A stretch of DNA of 64,000 nucleotides, from positions 1,035,396 to 1,099,395 of the forward strand of contig NZ_AFCF02000001.1 in the NCBI RefSeq assembly GCF_000203975.2, written 5' to 3'. The position numbers and the translations under genes are program-made. Shown here one piece after another: positions 1-9,124 of the stretch. This stretch comes from Leisingera sp. ANG1 (GTDB lineage: Bacteria; Pseudomonadota; Alphaproteobacteria; Rhodobacterales; Rhodobacteraceae). Position 1 is the first letter of the stretch. Every line of letters starts with the position of its first letter. A model generated the notes under the pieces. The model did not search any database, had not been told where the DNA came from, and saw only the letters and a list, made by a program, of their open reading frames with translations.

Positions 1-397
1 TGCGGGCGGTCTCCGGCTGCTCCAGCGCCTTCTTCGGCACTGCGATATGCAGCACGCCGTCCTCCATCCGGGCTGAGGCCGCCTGCCCGTCCGCGTCCTC
101 CGGCAAACGGAACGACCGCCGGAATGCGCCATACTGGCGCTCGCTGAAGTACCAGGTGTCGCCCGTCTTCTCAGACTGTGTCTTTTTCTCGCCGCGGATC
201 GTCAAAACGCCGTTGTCCACGGTCAGCTCCACGTCCTCCAGCGAAACACCCGGAAGCTCCATGGCAATGTCATAGGCCTCCTTGCCCGAAGACGCCTCGG
301 TTGCCGGGGTGAGCCAGTCGGCAAGCCGCGCGCCAAAGCTGCGGAAAGGATCATATAGCGACGGCCAGAAGCCGCCATGTTCGGTTTTTTCCACCAT
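1..397 (-). CDS. Hsp20/alpha-crystallin small heat-shock protein (C-terminus cut by window edge)
   Basis: ATP-independent holdase chaperone that binds unfolding proteins in the cytoplasm. Translating the minus strand from the ATG at 397 gives 132 codons open to the window edge. The start reads MVEKTEHGGFWPSLYDPF, typical of the N-terminal arm. An alpha-crystallin domain follows, with AYDIAMELPGVSLEDVEL, then GVLTIRGEK, then a SFRLPEDAD segment and the GVLHIAVPKK strand. A strong GGAGG lies 8 bases before the ATG. Only the extreme C-terminus, where the I-x-I motif would be, is missing. It is divergent from dtd. The family call is secure; the specific paralogue is not. Confidence 0.9.
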   Translation of the reverse strand, partial: MVEKTEHGGFWPSLYDPFRSFGARLADWLTPATEASSGKEAYDIAMELPGVSLEDVELTVDNGVLTIRGEKKTQSEKTGDTWYFSERQYGAFRRSFRLPEDADGQAASARMEDGVLHIAVPKKALEQPETAR

Positions 398-592
398 TGT
401 TCAGCCTCCTTTCTAGTTGCGTCTGATTGTACCGCCTGCCCCGCCGCACCGCCTTGATCCGGCGCAAAGGCAATGCCTGAGCCGGAAGATTTCAGGCCGC
501 GACCTCGCCAGTGCCCGACAAAGGAGATAGAGCTGTTGCGGACAATCCGGCAGCCGCCTGCCGGACAGCACTATTCAAGGACGGGAGCAGAC

Positions 593-1039
593 ATGCGCGC
601 ACTTATCCAACGGGTCAGCGAGGCCTCTGTGACAGTCGATGGCGAGGTTATCGGCGAAACCGGTCCCGGGCTGCTGGTGCTGGTCTGCGCCATGGCCGGT
701 GACAGCGAGGCGCAGGCGGACCAGCTGGCCGCCAAGATTTCCAAGATGCGGATCTTCAAGGACGACGCAGGCAAAATGAACCGTTCGGTGCTGGATACCG
801 GCGGCGGCGTGCTGGTGGTCAGCCAGTTCACCCTGGCGGCCGACACAAGGCGCGGCAACCGGCCCGGCTTTTCCACCGCTGCGGCCCCGGCTGAGGGCGA
901 ACGGCTCTATGAATATTTTGCAGACCAGCTGTCTGCGCTGGGTTTGGAAACTGCAAAAGGCCGGTTCGGCGCCGACATGAAGGTGCGCCTGCTGAATGAC
1001 GGTCCGGTGACCATCTGGATGGATACTGAACACCCCTGA
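593..1039 (+). CDS. dtd: D-aminoacyl-tRNA deacylase
   Basis: Hydrolyses D-aminoacyl-tRNA (for example D-Tyr-tRNA), recycling tRNA and keeping D-amino acids out of proteins. The 148-residue product matches the family's usual length of about 145. It begins [18 protein letters not shown] and carries the two diagnostic motifs: [18 protein letters not shown] near residue 80 and the Gly-cisPro motif [10 protein letters not shown] near the C-terminus. The reading frame is open further upstream to 473, but the ATG at 593 is chosen because the family starts exactly there and a GGGAG lies about 8 bases before it. Stand-alone gene, not overlapping its neighbours. Confidence 0.95.
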   Translation: MRALIQRVSEASVTVDGEVIGETGPGLLVLVCAMAGDSEAQADQLAAKISKMRIFKDDAGKMNRSVLDTGGGVLVVSQFTLAADTRRGNRPGFSTAAAPAEGERLYEYFADQLSALGLETAKGRFGADMKVRLLNDGPVTIWMDTEHP

Positions 1040-1466
1040 TCCGCCCCTTGGAGCCCAGCCTGCCAGCGCGCCGCATTGCCGCTGCCCGTTGTGGTCCAAC
1101 CGCCATACCGGGCAGGTCAGTTGGCGGCGTAGAGGGCGTTTTTAGACCGGAAAGCACCGATTCTGTCCCTTGGGCGGCCTGTCGGCCTTGCCCGCCGGGC
1201 AGATTCGCAAAAAATCCGCAATTTCTCCGCATCAATATTTCCTGTCGTATTCCAGCGCTTTTTTTGCTTTACACAGGACAGAGACCGCAAAAACGGCACC
1301 TTACTTGAGAAAGGCGACACCCGCTGTTTGTGCCGCACGAAACCGTGCAGATGGCTTCCCCGGCGTAGCGCTAATAACGCTTGCGAGTTAGCGGTAAATA
1401 CGCAAATCTTAAATCGCCAATCAAAAAAACAGGTGCCTCAGCACCGCAACCAATCGGGAGAACTCA
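1040..1466. other. 427-base intergenic region upstream of the peptide ABC operon
   Basis: No convincing gene is seen; short open frames here lack a ribosome binding site and recognisable sequence. The last 250 bases are clearly more AT-rich than the surroundings (runs of A and T near 1209-1270 and 1410-1435), as expected for the promoter and leader of the operon at 1467. A ribosome binding site GGGAGAA sits at about 1456-1462. I could not pick out a convincing -35/-10 pair. Confidence 0.4.
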
Positions 1467-3050
1467 ATGAACCGACATATGCAGTATCTGGCCAGCCAGG
1501 CCGCGGCAGGCAAATTGTCACGCCGTGATTTCCTGGGCAAAGCCGCCGCACTGGGCTTTACCGCCGTATCCGCGAACCTGCTGCTGTCCACCGCCGCCAA
1601 GGCGGCCGGCCCGCAGAAGGGCGGCACCATCCGTCTCGGCCTGCAGGGCGGCTCCACCACCGACAGCCTGGATCCGGCGCTGGTCACCAACACCGTTGGC
1701 CTGATGGTCACCCGCCTCTGGGGTGAGACCCTGGTCGAACTGGCCGACGACGGCGGCATCGAGGGCAAGCTGGCCGAAAGCTATGAAGCCTCTGCCGACG
1801 CCAAGACCTGGACCTTCAAGCTGCGCTCCGGCGTGACCTACTCGAACGGCCAAAGCGTCACTGCCGACGACGTGGTCAAAACCATGGAGCGCCACAGCGG
1901 TGAAGACACCAAGTCCGGCGCGCTTGGCATCATGCGCGGCATCAAGGACGTGCGCGCAGAGGGCGACAGCGTCGTCTTCGAACTGGACAGCCCGAACGCC
2001 GACCTGCCCTACCTGCTGGCCGACTACCACCTGATCATCCAGCCGAACGGCGGCAATGACGATCCGGCAGCCGCCATCGGCACCGGCCCCTACATCATGA
2101 AGTCCTCCGACATGGGCGTGCGCTTCGTGGCCGAGAAGAACCCGAACTACTGGGGTGATCTGGGCAACGCGGACACCGTGGAAATCATCGTCATCAACGA
2201 CGACACCGCCCGCGTCGCAGCGCTGCAGTCCGGCCAGGTGGACGTGATCGACCGGGTGCCCCCGCGCACCGCAAAACTGGTCGACCGCGCACCGAACATC
2301 ACCGTGCACTCGACCTCCGCGGCGGGCCACTATGTGTTCATCATGCACTGCAACACCGCACCGTTTGACAACAACGACGTGCGCATGGCGCTGAAATACG
2401 GCATCAACCGCCAGGAAATGGTCGACAAGATCCTGAACGGCTACGGCACTGTCGGCAACGACACCCCGATCAACGCCTCCTATCCGATGTACACCGAGCT
2501 GGAACAGCGCCAGTTCGACCCGGACAAGGCGATGCACCACCTGAAGAAGGCGGGCCACGACGGCTCTATCCTGCTGCGCACCTCGGACAACTCCTTCCCG
2601 GGCGCACCCGATGCCTCCGCGCTGTTCCAGCAGTCGCTGTCCAGCGCCGGCATCCAGCTGGACGTCAAGCGCGAGCCGAACGACGGCTACTGGTCGGAAG
2701 TCTGGAACGCCAAGCCGTTCTGCACCAGCTACTGGGGCGGCCGTCCGACCCAGGACCAGATGTTCACCACCGCCTATCTGTCCACCGCGGACTGGAACGA
2801 CACCCGCTTCAACAACGAGCAGTTCGACCAGATGCTGGTGGCAGCCCGCGGCGAACTGGACGTTGCCAAGCGGACGCAGATGTATGCCGACATGTCGACC
2901 ATCCTGCGCGACGAAGGCGGCCTGATCTGCCCGATGTTCAACGACTTCGTTGAAGCGACCACCGACAAGGTCGACGGCTTTGTCGAAGGCATCCCGGGCC
3001 AGGTTCTGATGAACGGCTATGCAGCCAGCAAGCTGTGGGTTAAAGCCTAA
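1467..3050 (+). CDS. Peptide/nickel-type ABC transporter substrate-binding protein, Tat-exported
   Basis: Periplasmic receptor (SBP family 5) that captures oligopeptides or similar solutes for the permeases encoded just downstream. The 527-residue product has a twin-arginine signal: SRRDFLGK at residues 18-25, a hydrophobic stretch, and a likely cleavage after AKA near residue 46. The mature part starts with GGTIRLGLQGG and contains the family hallmark DSLDPALV, then WTFKLRSGVTYSNGQSVTAD and later FKLRS/NPNYWG motifs. It is the first gene of a four-gene operon: its stop is directly followed by the first permease. The ligand cannot be read from sequence; dipeptides, nickel chelates or glutathione-like peptides are all possible. 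Confidence 0.9.
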   Translation: MNRHMQYLASQAAAGKLSRRDFLGKAAALGFTAVSANLLLSTAAKAAGPQKGGTIRLGLQGGSTTDSLDPALVTNTVGLMVTRLWGETLVELADDGGIEGKLAESYEASADAKTWTFKLRSGVTYSNGQSVTADDVVKTMERHSGEDTKSGALGIMRGIKDVRAEGDSVVFELDSPNADLPYLLADYHLIIQPNGGNDDPAAAIGTGPYIMKSSDMGVRFVAEKNPNYWGDLGNADTVEIIVINDDTARVAALQSGQVDVIDRVPPRTAKLVDRAPNITVHSTSAAGHYVFIMHCNTAPFDNNDVRMALKYGINRQEMVDKILNGYGTVGNDTPINASYPMYTELEQRQFDPDKAMHHLKKAGHDGSILLRTSDNSFPGAPDASALFQQSLSSAGIQLDVKREPNDGYWSEVWNAKPFCTSYWGGRPTQDQMFTTAYLSTADWNDTRFNNEQFDQMLVAARGELDVAKRTQMYADMSTILRDEGGLICPMFNDFVEATTDKVDGFVEGIPGQVLMNGYAASKLWVKA

Positions 3051-3051
3051 T

Positions 3052-4008
3052 ATGTCTCCGATCGTAAAACTCCTGGCTCAGCGCATTGCGCTGAGCCTCC
3101 TTCTTTTGTTGCTCATCTCAATCGTGATCTTCGCCGGCACCATCGTTCTGCCGGGCGACGTTGCGCAATCGATCCTGGGTCAGTCGGCAACACCGGAGGC
3201 ACTGGCCAACCTGCGGGCTGAGCTGGGTGTGAACGATCCTCCCGTACAACGCTATTTTGCCTGGCTCTTCGGCGCCATGCAGGGCGATCTTGGCACCGCG
3301 CTGACCAGCGGCCAGGACATTGCCCAGGCTCTCAGCAGCCGTTTCTGGAATACCCTGTTCCTCGCCTTCTGGGCTGCCGTGGTTGCGGTTCCGCTGGCGA
3401 TCTTCCTCGGCCTGCTTGCCGTCCGTTTCAAGGACCGCTGGCCCGACAAGATGATCTCCGCCGTCACCCTGGCCTCGATCTCGATCCCCGAGTTCCTGAT
3501 AGGCTACGTGCTGATGTATTTCATCGCGGTGCAGCTGCGCTGGTTCCCGTCAGTGGCCATGGTCAACGACAACATGAGCCTGTTCGAGAAGCTGAACGCC
3601 ATCGCCCTGCCGATTGCCGTTCTGACGCTGGTTGTTCTGGCGCACATGATGCGGATGACCCGCGCTGCGATCCTGAACGTGATGCAATCGGCCTATATCG
3701 AAACCGCGGAACTCAAGGGCCTCAACGCCTTTCAGGTGATCTACCGCCACGCGTTCCCGAACGCGATCGCGCCGATCGTCAACGTGGTGATGCTGAACCT
3801 CGCCTATCTGGTGGTTGGCGTCGTGGTGATCGAGGTGGTCTTCGTCTACCCCGGCATGGGCCAGTATCTGGTCGACCACGTGTCCAAGCGTGACGTGCCT
3901 GTTGTGCAGGCCTGCGGCCTGATCTTTGCCGCCGTCTATATCGGTCTCAACATGATTGCCGATATCGTCGCCATCCTGAGCAACCCGCGCCTGAGGCATC
4001 CGAAATGA
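3052..4008 (+). CDS. ABC transporter permease, DppB type
   Basis: First inner-membrane permease of the importer. The 318-residue protein starts MSPIVKLLAQRIALSLLLL, with an N-terminal membrane helix, the GDVAQSILGQSATPEAL periplasmic segment typical of DppB/OppB proteins, and about six membrane segments in all. The cytoplasmic coupling (EAA) loop reads ETAELKGLNAFQVIYRHAFP. The frame is open upstream to 3019 inside the previous gene, but 3052 is the start that gives a normal DppB N-terminus and lies one base after the receptor stop. It overlaps the next permease by four bases (ATGA), suggesting translational coupling. Confidence 0.92.
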   Translation: MSPIVKLLAQRIALSLLLLLLISIVIFAGTIVLPGDVAQSILGQSATPEALANLRAELGVNDPPVQRYFAWLFGAMQGDLGTALTSGQDIAQALSSRFWNTLFLAFWAAVVAVPLAIFLGLLAVRFKDRWPDKMISAVTLASISIPEFLIGYVLMYFIAVQLRWFPSVAMVNDNMSLFEKLNAIALPIAVLTLVVLAHMMRMTRAAILNVMQSAYIETAELKGLNAFQVIYRHAFPNAIAPIVNVVMLNLAYLVVGVVVIEVVFVYPGMGQYLVDHVSKRDVPVVQACGLIFAAVYIGLNMIADIVAILSNPRLRHPK

Positions 4009-4820
4009 AGAATATCCCCATTTCCGCACTCATCGGGCTGTTCTTCACTGCCCTCTACTTCCTTGGTGCCATCTTTGCGCCGCTGCTGGCCCCCTATGGC
4101 GTCGGCGAAGTGGTCGGCGATGTGTGGGAGCCCTCCAGCGCAGACTATCTGCTTGGCACCGACAACATCGGCCGCGACCTTCTCAGCCGGATGATCTATG
4201 GCGGCCGCACCACTATCTTCATCGCAACCGCCGCGACCGTTCTGTCCTTCACCCTGGGCTCCGTCCTCGGCTTCTTTGCCGCGGTGATGGGCGGCTGGAT
4301 CGACCAGGCGCTGTCGCGCTTCGTCGACCTCGTGATGTCGATCCCGACCTTGATCTTCGCCCTGGTGGTGCTGTCGGTCGCACCGGTCACCATTCCGATG
4401 CTGATCCTGGTGATGGGCCTTCTGGACGCCACCCGCGTCTACCGCCTGGCCCGTGCCGTTGCGGTCGATATCGAGGTGATGGACTACGTCGAAGCAGCCC
4501 GCCTGCGCGGCGAGAAAACCGCCTGGATCATCTTCCGCGAGATTCTGCCCAACGCCCTGTCGCCGCTGATCGCGGAGATGGGCCTGCGCTTCATCTTTGC
4601 GGTTCTGTTTGTCTCCACCCTGTCCTTCCTGGGCCTGGGCGTGCAGCCGCCTGAGGCTGACTGGGGCGGCATCGTGAAAGAGAACAAGGAAGGCATCGTC
4701 TACGGCATTCCTGCGGCCCTGATCCCGGCCTTTGCCATCGCCACCCTGGCGATCTCGGTCAACCTGGTGGCTGACTGGGTGCTGAACCGGACCACATCGC
4801 TGAAAGGAGGCCGCGGATGA
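4005..4820 (+). CDS. ABC transporter permease, DppC type
   Basis: Second permease, partner of the DppB-type subunit. The 271-residue protein has an N-terminal helix, then the DppC signature LLGTDNIGRDLLSRMIYGGRT near residue 50, about six membrane segments, and an EAA loop EAARLRGEKTAWIIFREILP. It shares ATGA overlaps with both neighbours (4005-4008 and 4817-4820), so the four genes are translated as a coupled unit. Confidence 0.93.
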   Translation: MKNIPISALIGLFFTALYFLGAIFAPLLAPYGVGEVVGDVWEPSSADYLLGTDNIGRDLLSRMIYGGRTTIFIATAATVLSFTLGSVLGFFAAVMGGWIDQALSRFVDLVMSIPTLIFALVVLSVAPVTIPMLILVMGLLDATRVYRLARAVAVDIEVMDYVEAARLRGEKTAWIIFREILPNALSPLIAEMGLRFIFAVLFVSTLSFLGLGVQPPEADWGGIVKENKEGIVYGIPAALIPAFAIATLAISVNLVADWVLNRTTSLKGGRG

Positions 4821-6454
4821 GCGATACCCTGTTGAAAGTCCGCGACCTGAAGATCGGCGCGACCATCTACCCGCCGGGTGAACGTCCCCGCGACATCGAG
4901 ATCGTGCACGGGGTCAGCTTTGACCTCGCGCCCGGCAAAGTTCTGGGGCTGATCGGTGAATCCGGTGCCGGCAAATCCACCATCGGTCTTGCGTCCATGG
5001 CCTATGGCCGCGGCGGCGTGAAGATCACCGGCGGCGCGGTCTGGGTCAACGGCCGCGATATCCTGAAGGGCAGCCACAAGGACATCCGCAAACTGCGCGG
5101 TGCCGAGGTGACCTATGTGTCGCAATCAGCGGCAGCCTCCTTCAACCCGGCCAAGAAGATTATGGATCAGGTGGTCGAGGCCGCGGTGGAACAGAAGAAG
5201 TTCTCCCGCAAGGAGGCCGAAGCCCGTGCCCGGGTTCTGTTTGCCAAACTGGGCCTGCCGGATCCGGACAACATCGGCGAACGCTACCCGCACCAAGTGT
5301 CGGGCGGCCAGCTGCAACGCTGCATGACCGCGCTGGCGCTGTGCCCGGAGCCGGATCTGGTGGTGTTCGACGAGCCGACAACCGCGCTCGACGTGACCAC
5401 CCAGATCGACGTTTTGATGGCGATCAAGGAGGCGATCCGCGACACCGGCGTTGCCGCGCTCTACATCACCCACGACCTGGCGGTTGTGGCACAGGTGAGC
5501 GACGACATCATGGTTCTGCGGATGGGCAACACCGTCGAATACGGCAACGTTGACCAGATCATCAATGATCCGCAGGAGGAGTACACCAAGGCGCTGGTCT
5601 CGGTCCGCTCCATCGAGCATGAGGAAAAGGCCCCGACCGAGGAGCCGGTGCTGAGCGTGCGCAATATCACCGCGCGCTACAAGGGCACCCAATTCGACGT
5701 GCTGCACAATGTGAACGTCGATCTGTATCCCGGCCAGACGCTGGCCGTGGTGGGTGAATCCGGCTCCGGCAAATCCACCCTCGCCCGCGTGATCACAGGC
5801 CTGTTGCCGCCGCGCGAGGGCGAGATCGAGTTTGCCGGCCGCAAGCTCTCACCGGACCTCAAGGGCCGCAGCCGCGAGGATCTGCGCGAACTGCAGATGA
5901 TCTACCAGATGGCAGACGTGGCAATGAACCCGCGCCAGACCGTCGGCACCATCATCGGCCGCCCGCTGGAGTTCTACTTCGGCATGCGCGGCGCCGAGAA
6001 GAAGAAGCGGATCATCGAACTGCTGGACGAGATCGAGCTGGGCGAAAAGTTCATGGACCGCTATCCGGCGGAGCTTTCGGGCGGCCAGAAGCAGCGTGTC
6101 TGCATCGCCCGCTCGCTGGCAGCCAAGCCTAAGATGATCATCTGCGACGAGGTCACCTCGGCACTCGACCCGCTGGTGGCAGACGGCATCCTGAAGCTGC
6201 TGCTGGACCTGCAGAAGATCGAAGATGTGGCATATCTCTTCATCACCCACGATCTGGCAACGGTGCGCGCGATCTCGGACAACATCGCGGTAATGTATCA
6301 GGGCAAAGTGCAGCGCTACGGCGGCAAGTCCAAGGTGCTGAGCCCGCCGTTCGACGATTACACCGATCTGCTGCTCAGTTCGGTGCCGGAGATGAAGCTC
6401 GGCTGGCTGGAAGAGGTGATTGCCCACCGCAAGATGGAAAGCGCCGGCAACTGA
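4817..6454 (+). CDS. Fused double-ATPase subunit of the peptide/nickel-type ABC importer (DppD-DppF)
   Basis: Powers the importer by ATP hydrolysis on the cytoplasmic face. The 545-residue protein holds two complete nucleotide-binding domains in one chain. Domain 1 has Walker A GESGAGKST near residue 47, signature VSGGQLQR near 161 and Walker B LVVFDEPTTALD. Domain 2 has Walker A GESGSGKST near residue 313, signature LSGGQKQR near 420 and Walker B MIICDEVTSALD. In E. coli these are separate proteins; fused forms are common in alphaproteobacteria. It is the last gene of the operon and is followed by a strong intrinsic terminator. Confidence 0.95.
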   Translation: MSDTLLKVRDLKIGATIYPPGERPRDIEIVHGVSFDLAPGKVLGLIGESGAGKSTIGLASMAYGRGGVKITGGAVWVNGRDILKGSHKDIRKLRGAEVTYVSQSAAASFNPAKKIMDQVVEAAVEQKKFSRKEAEARARVLFAKLGLPDPDNIGERYPHQVSGGQLQRCMTALALCPEPDLVVFDEPTTALDVTTQIDVLMAIKEAIRDTGVAALYITHDLAVVAQVSDDIMVLRMGNTVEYGNVDQIINDPQEEYTKALVSVRSIEHEEKAPTEEPVLSVRNITARYKGTQFDVLHNVNVDLYPGQTLAVVGESGSGKSTLARVITGLLPPREGEIEFAGRKLSPDLKGRSREDLRELQMIYQMADVAMNPRQTVGTIIGRPLEFYFGMRGAEKKKRIIELLDEIELGEKFMDRYPAELSGGQKQRVCIARSLAAKPKMIICDEVTSALDPLVADGILKLLLDLQKIEDVAYLFITHDLATVRAISDNIAVMYQGKVQRYGGKSKVLSPPFDDYTDLLLSSVPEMKLGWLEEVIAHRKMESAGN

Positions 6455-6470
6455 TTCCACCAAAGGATGC

Positions 6471-6506
6471 AAAGCCCCCGCTGATTGCCAGCGGGGGCTT
6501 TTTCTT
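6471..6506 (+). terminator. Intrinsic terminator of the peptide ABC operon
   Basis: A perfect 12-base-pair stem (AAAGCCCCCGCT at 6471-6482 with AGCGGGGGCTTT at 6490-6501, seven-base loop) runs into a T-rich tract. It lies 17 bases after the ATPase stop codon. Confidence 0.93.
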
Positions 6507-6669
6507 TTTAAATTTACACGGATTTGTGATATTTTATTGAGACAGGGAGAATGCAGCGGGACCGGCTGCAAACAATAGAAAAAGCACTGAGCGCGGCTGA
6601 ACTGTGAGGCAAGCCAACCCGATTTACCGGGCAGTTTCGTTTTGACTGCAGCAATGGGGAGAAACTGCC

Positions 6670-7311
6670 ATGACAGATTGGGCAATTCACGGATTTGAGA
6701 TCGCCAATTGCAACTGCGTGCCCGGCTGCCCTTGCCAATTTTCGCAGCTTCCTAATGACGGCACCTGCGAAGCAATGCTGACTTTCCGCATCGATAAAGG
6801 CCACTACGGGGACACAAAGCTGGACGGGCTGCACGCCGCGGCCATCTACAAATGGCCCGGCCCCATTCACGAGGGCAACGGCGAGATGCAAATCATCATC
6901 GACGAAAGCGCCACAGCAGAGCAGAAGTCGGCCCTCGAGGCGATCATGACCGGCCAGGACACCGATGAATTTGCCACCATGTTCTTCGTCTTCAACGCTA
7001 TGTGCACCACCAGGCATGAGACACTCAGCGCACCCGTGTCGCTGAGTTTTGATGCCGAAACAGGTATTGGCCATGGCAAGGCGGACGGCATTGGCGAAAC
7101 CAAAGTCGAACCGATTGCACACATCGTGTCCGGTGCACCGCATTCGGTCCAGATCAAATTGCCGAACGGGTTTGAATACTCCGAGGCTTCCGTCTGCCAG
7201 GGCACGACACGGACCCCTGGATCTGCCATCAGCCTTGAAAAGAACAGCGGAACCCACGCCCATGTTGCCGAGCTGCACCTGACCGGCAAGGGCGTTGAGC
7301 GCGCGGCTTGA
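6670..7311 (+). CDS. DUF1326 family protein
   Basis: Function unknown. The 213-residue soluble protein opens MTDWAIHGFEIANCNCVPGC; the cysteines at 14, 16, 20 and 22 (CNCVPGCPC) look like a metal or redox site near the N-terminus. No signal peptide is visible, so it is probably cytoplasmic. The gene ends six bases before the DUF2182 membrane protein, and these two families are often neighbours, so they probably act together. An ATG with a GGGGAG ribosome binding site about 8 bases upstream supports the start. The family assignment comes from the overall sequence pattern; a role in metal handling is my inference. Confidence 0.85.
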   Translation: MTDWAIHGFEIANCNCVPGCPCQFSQLPNDGTCEAMLTFRIDKGHYGDTKLDGLHAAAIYKWPGPIHEGNGEMQIIIDESATAEQKSALEAIMTGQDTDEFATMFFVFNAMCTTRHETLSAPVSLSFDAETGIGHGKADGIGETKVEPIAHIVSGAPHSVQIKLPNGFEYSEASVCQGTTRTPGSAISLEKNSGTHAHVAELHLTGKGVERAA

Positions 7312-7317
7312 TCCGCC

Positions 7318-8142
7318 ATGGGCCGGGCGCCGCACATAACCGGCACAGCTGAACGGCTGGCCCGCAACGACCGGATCGTGGTTCTGGGCGCTGTGGCCTT
7401 CATCGTGCTGCTGAGCGGGCTTTACACCGTATTTGGTGTCGGCATGAACATGACCGCGGCCGAGATGACCCGGATGGCCCGCCCGATCGGCGAACCGATG
7501 GCGATGGGCACCGGACCGGTTTGGACTGCAGGCTATGCTGTGCTGATCTTTCTGATGTGGTGGGTGATGATGATCGCCATGATGACACCCAGCGCGGCCC
7601 CGGTTCTGCTGCTGTTCACCGCCATCAAGAAGGCAGGCTCTCTGCCCGGCCGGGCGCCGGTGCTGGGGCTGCTGTTCCTCAGCGGATACCTTCTTGCCTG
7701 GGCCTTGTTCTCTGCAATTGCCACCGCGCTGCAATGGTGGCTCGAAACCATGGGCCTCTCAAACGGCCCGATGATGTCGCTCAGCAGCCGCACCCTTGGC
7801 GGTGCATTGCTGCTGGCGGCGGGCGCCTATCAGTTTACCCCCTACAAGCACGCCTGCCTCTCCCATTGCCGTATGCCGGTTCATTTTTTGACCGAGCATA
7901 ACCGCACAGGCTTGGCTGGTGCTGTACTGATGGGCGCCCACCACGGCACCTATTGCCTCGGCTGCTGCTGGGCGCTGATGCTGCTGCTGTTTGCCGGCGG
8001 GATCATGAACCTTTACTGGATAGCCGGGCTGGCGCTGTTCGTGCTGGCCGAAAAGACCTTGCCTTACCCAAGGCTCTTTGCCACGGGTGCCGGGGCTCTG
8101 CTGCTTCTGGCAGGCAGCTATGTTCTCGTTACCGCGCTTTGA
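7318..8142 (+). CDS. DUF2182 polytopic membrane protein, putative metal-binding
   Basis: Inner-membrane protein of 274 residues with about seven hydrophobic segments, the first near residues 20-40. A Cys/His cluster sits between two helices in the second half: KHACLSHC at 177-184, then HH at 208-209 and CLGCC at 213-217. Methionine-rich segments (MWWVMMIAMM near 80-89, MNMTAAEMTRMARP near 43-56) add possible soft-metal ligands. The family is annotated only as predicted metal-binding. It is the second gene of the pair with DUF1326 and is probably co-transcribed. Copper or another thiophilic metal is an inference from ligand content only. Confidence 0.85.
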   Translation: MGRAPHITGTAERLARNDRIVVLGAVAFIVLLSGLYTVFGVGMNMTAAEMTRMARPIGEPMAMGTGPVWTAGYAVLIFLMWWVMMIAMMTPSAAPVLLLFTAIKKAGSLPGRAPVLGLLFLSGYLLAWALFSAIATALQWWLETMGLSNGPMMSLSSRTLGGALLLAAGAYQFTPYKHACLSHCRMPVHFLTEHNRTGLAGAVLMGAHHGTYCLGCCWALMLLLFAGGIMNLYWIAGLALFVLAEKTLPYPRLFATGAGALLLLAGSYVLVTAL

Positions 8143-8286
8143 AAGCGCAGGCGCTGACCGGCAATTCTGCAACGTCCCTGCGAAAATGCCCGTTTGCGGC
8201 CGTTCCGCCGTTTTTTGAATGGCAATTCAAGAAACGGACGCAATGATACCCTCCCGAAGCCATCGCAAGGCAAAGGGATTCGGCAA

Positions 8287-9123
8287 ATGGACAACAAGCT
8301 TCTTCTCATCATTCTGGACGGCGTGCCCTGGCGCAATTTCCGCCGCCTGTTCGGCAACCTCGAAGGCTGGGTCGACAGCGGCGATGCCCGCGTCTGGAAA
8401 CTGCGCGCGGTGCTGCCGTCGATTTCGGCCAGCTGCTATGCCTCGATCCACACCGGCGTCGCACCCGCCATCCACGGCTGCACCGGCAACGCCAATGTGT
8501 TCCGGCTCAAGGAAAAAGACGTGTTCAGCCAGGTCCGCGAAGCCGGCGGCGTCACCGGCGCCGTGGCGCACAGCTACTGGTCGTCCTTTTTCAACCGCCA
8601 CCCCTTCGACTATGTGCGCGACATTGAATACGACGAGCCGGAAAGCAAGACCATCAACCACGGCCGCTTCCACACCATGACCGGCTATGGCAAGGACAAC
8701 CAGATGACGCCGTCGGACGTCGATCTGTTCGCCACGCTGACCAATCTCTGCCTGCGCTTCGGGCTGGACTACGGCATGCTGCACGCCTGCACCCTGGACA
8801 GCATGGGCCACCGCTTCTTCCATGACTGCCAGGAAATGGACCACGCCTGTTTTGTAATGGATGAGATGCTGGCCCCCTTTATCACCCGCTGGCGCGATCT
8901 GGGCTACGAGGTGATCGTCACCGCCGACCACGGCCAGGACGAGCGCGGCCACCACGGCGGCCGCAGTCCGCTGCAGCAGGAAACCGCGCTCTACTACTTC
9001 GGCGAGGCCGCCGGGCCGGATCATGGCGACGTGATCGACCAGCGCCAGCTGGCCCCCACCATCCTTAAACGGCTGGGCGCACCAGTCGCGGACACCATGA
9101 AGGCAGAGCCGTTCCTGAAATGA
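8287..9123 (+). CDS. Alkaline-phosphatase-superfamily hydrolase (type I phosphodiesterase/nucleotide pyrophosphatase-like)
   Basis: Metal-dependent phosphoester hydrolase of 278 residues. The metal and active-site motifs of the superfamily are visible: LLIILDGVPW (Asp11), a nucleophile region LPSISASCYASIHTG followed by PAIHG (Ser47 aligns with the Thr nucleophile of NPP enzymes), LDSMGHRFFHDC (Asp and His), and TADHGQDERGHHGG (Asp-His plus a second His). No signal peptide is seen, unlike most NPPs. The start at 8287 gives MDNKLLLIILDG with AAGGGA about 10 bases before; upstream in-frame codons to 8194 do not look family-like. The substrate is unknown. Confidence 0.85.
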   Translation: MDNKLLLIILDGVPWRNFRRLFGNLEGWVDSGDARVWKLRAVLPSISASCYASIHTGVAPAIHGCTGNANVFRLKEKDVFSQVREAGGVTGAVAHSYWSSFFNRHPFDYVRDIEYDEPESKTINHGRFHTMTGYGKDNQMTPSDVDLFATLTNLCLRFGLDYGMLHACTLDSMGHRFFHDCQEMDHACFVMDEMLAPFITRWRDLGYEVIVTADHGQDERGHHGGRSPLQQETALYYFGEAAGPDHGDVIDQRQLAPTILKRLGAPVADTMKAEPFLK

Positions 9124-9124
9124 C

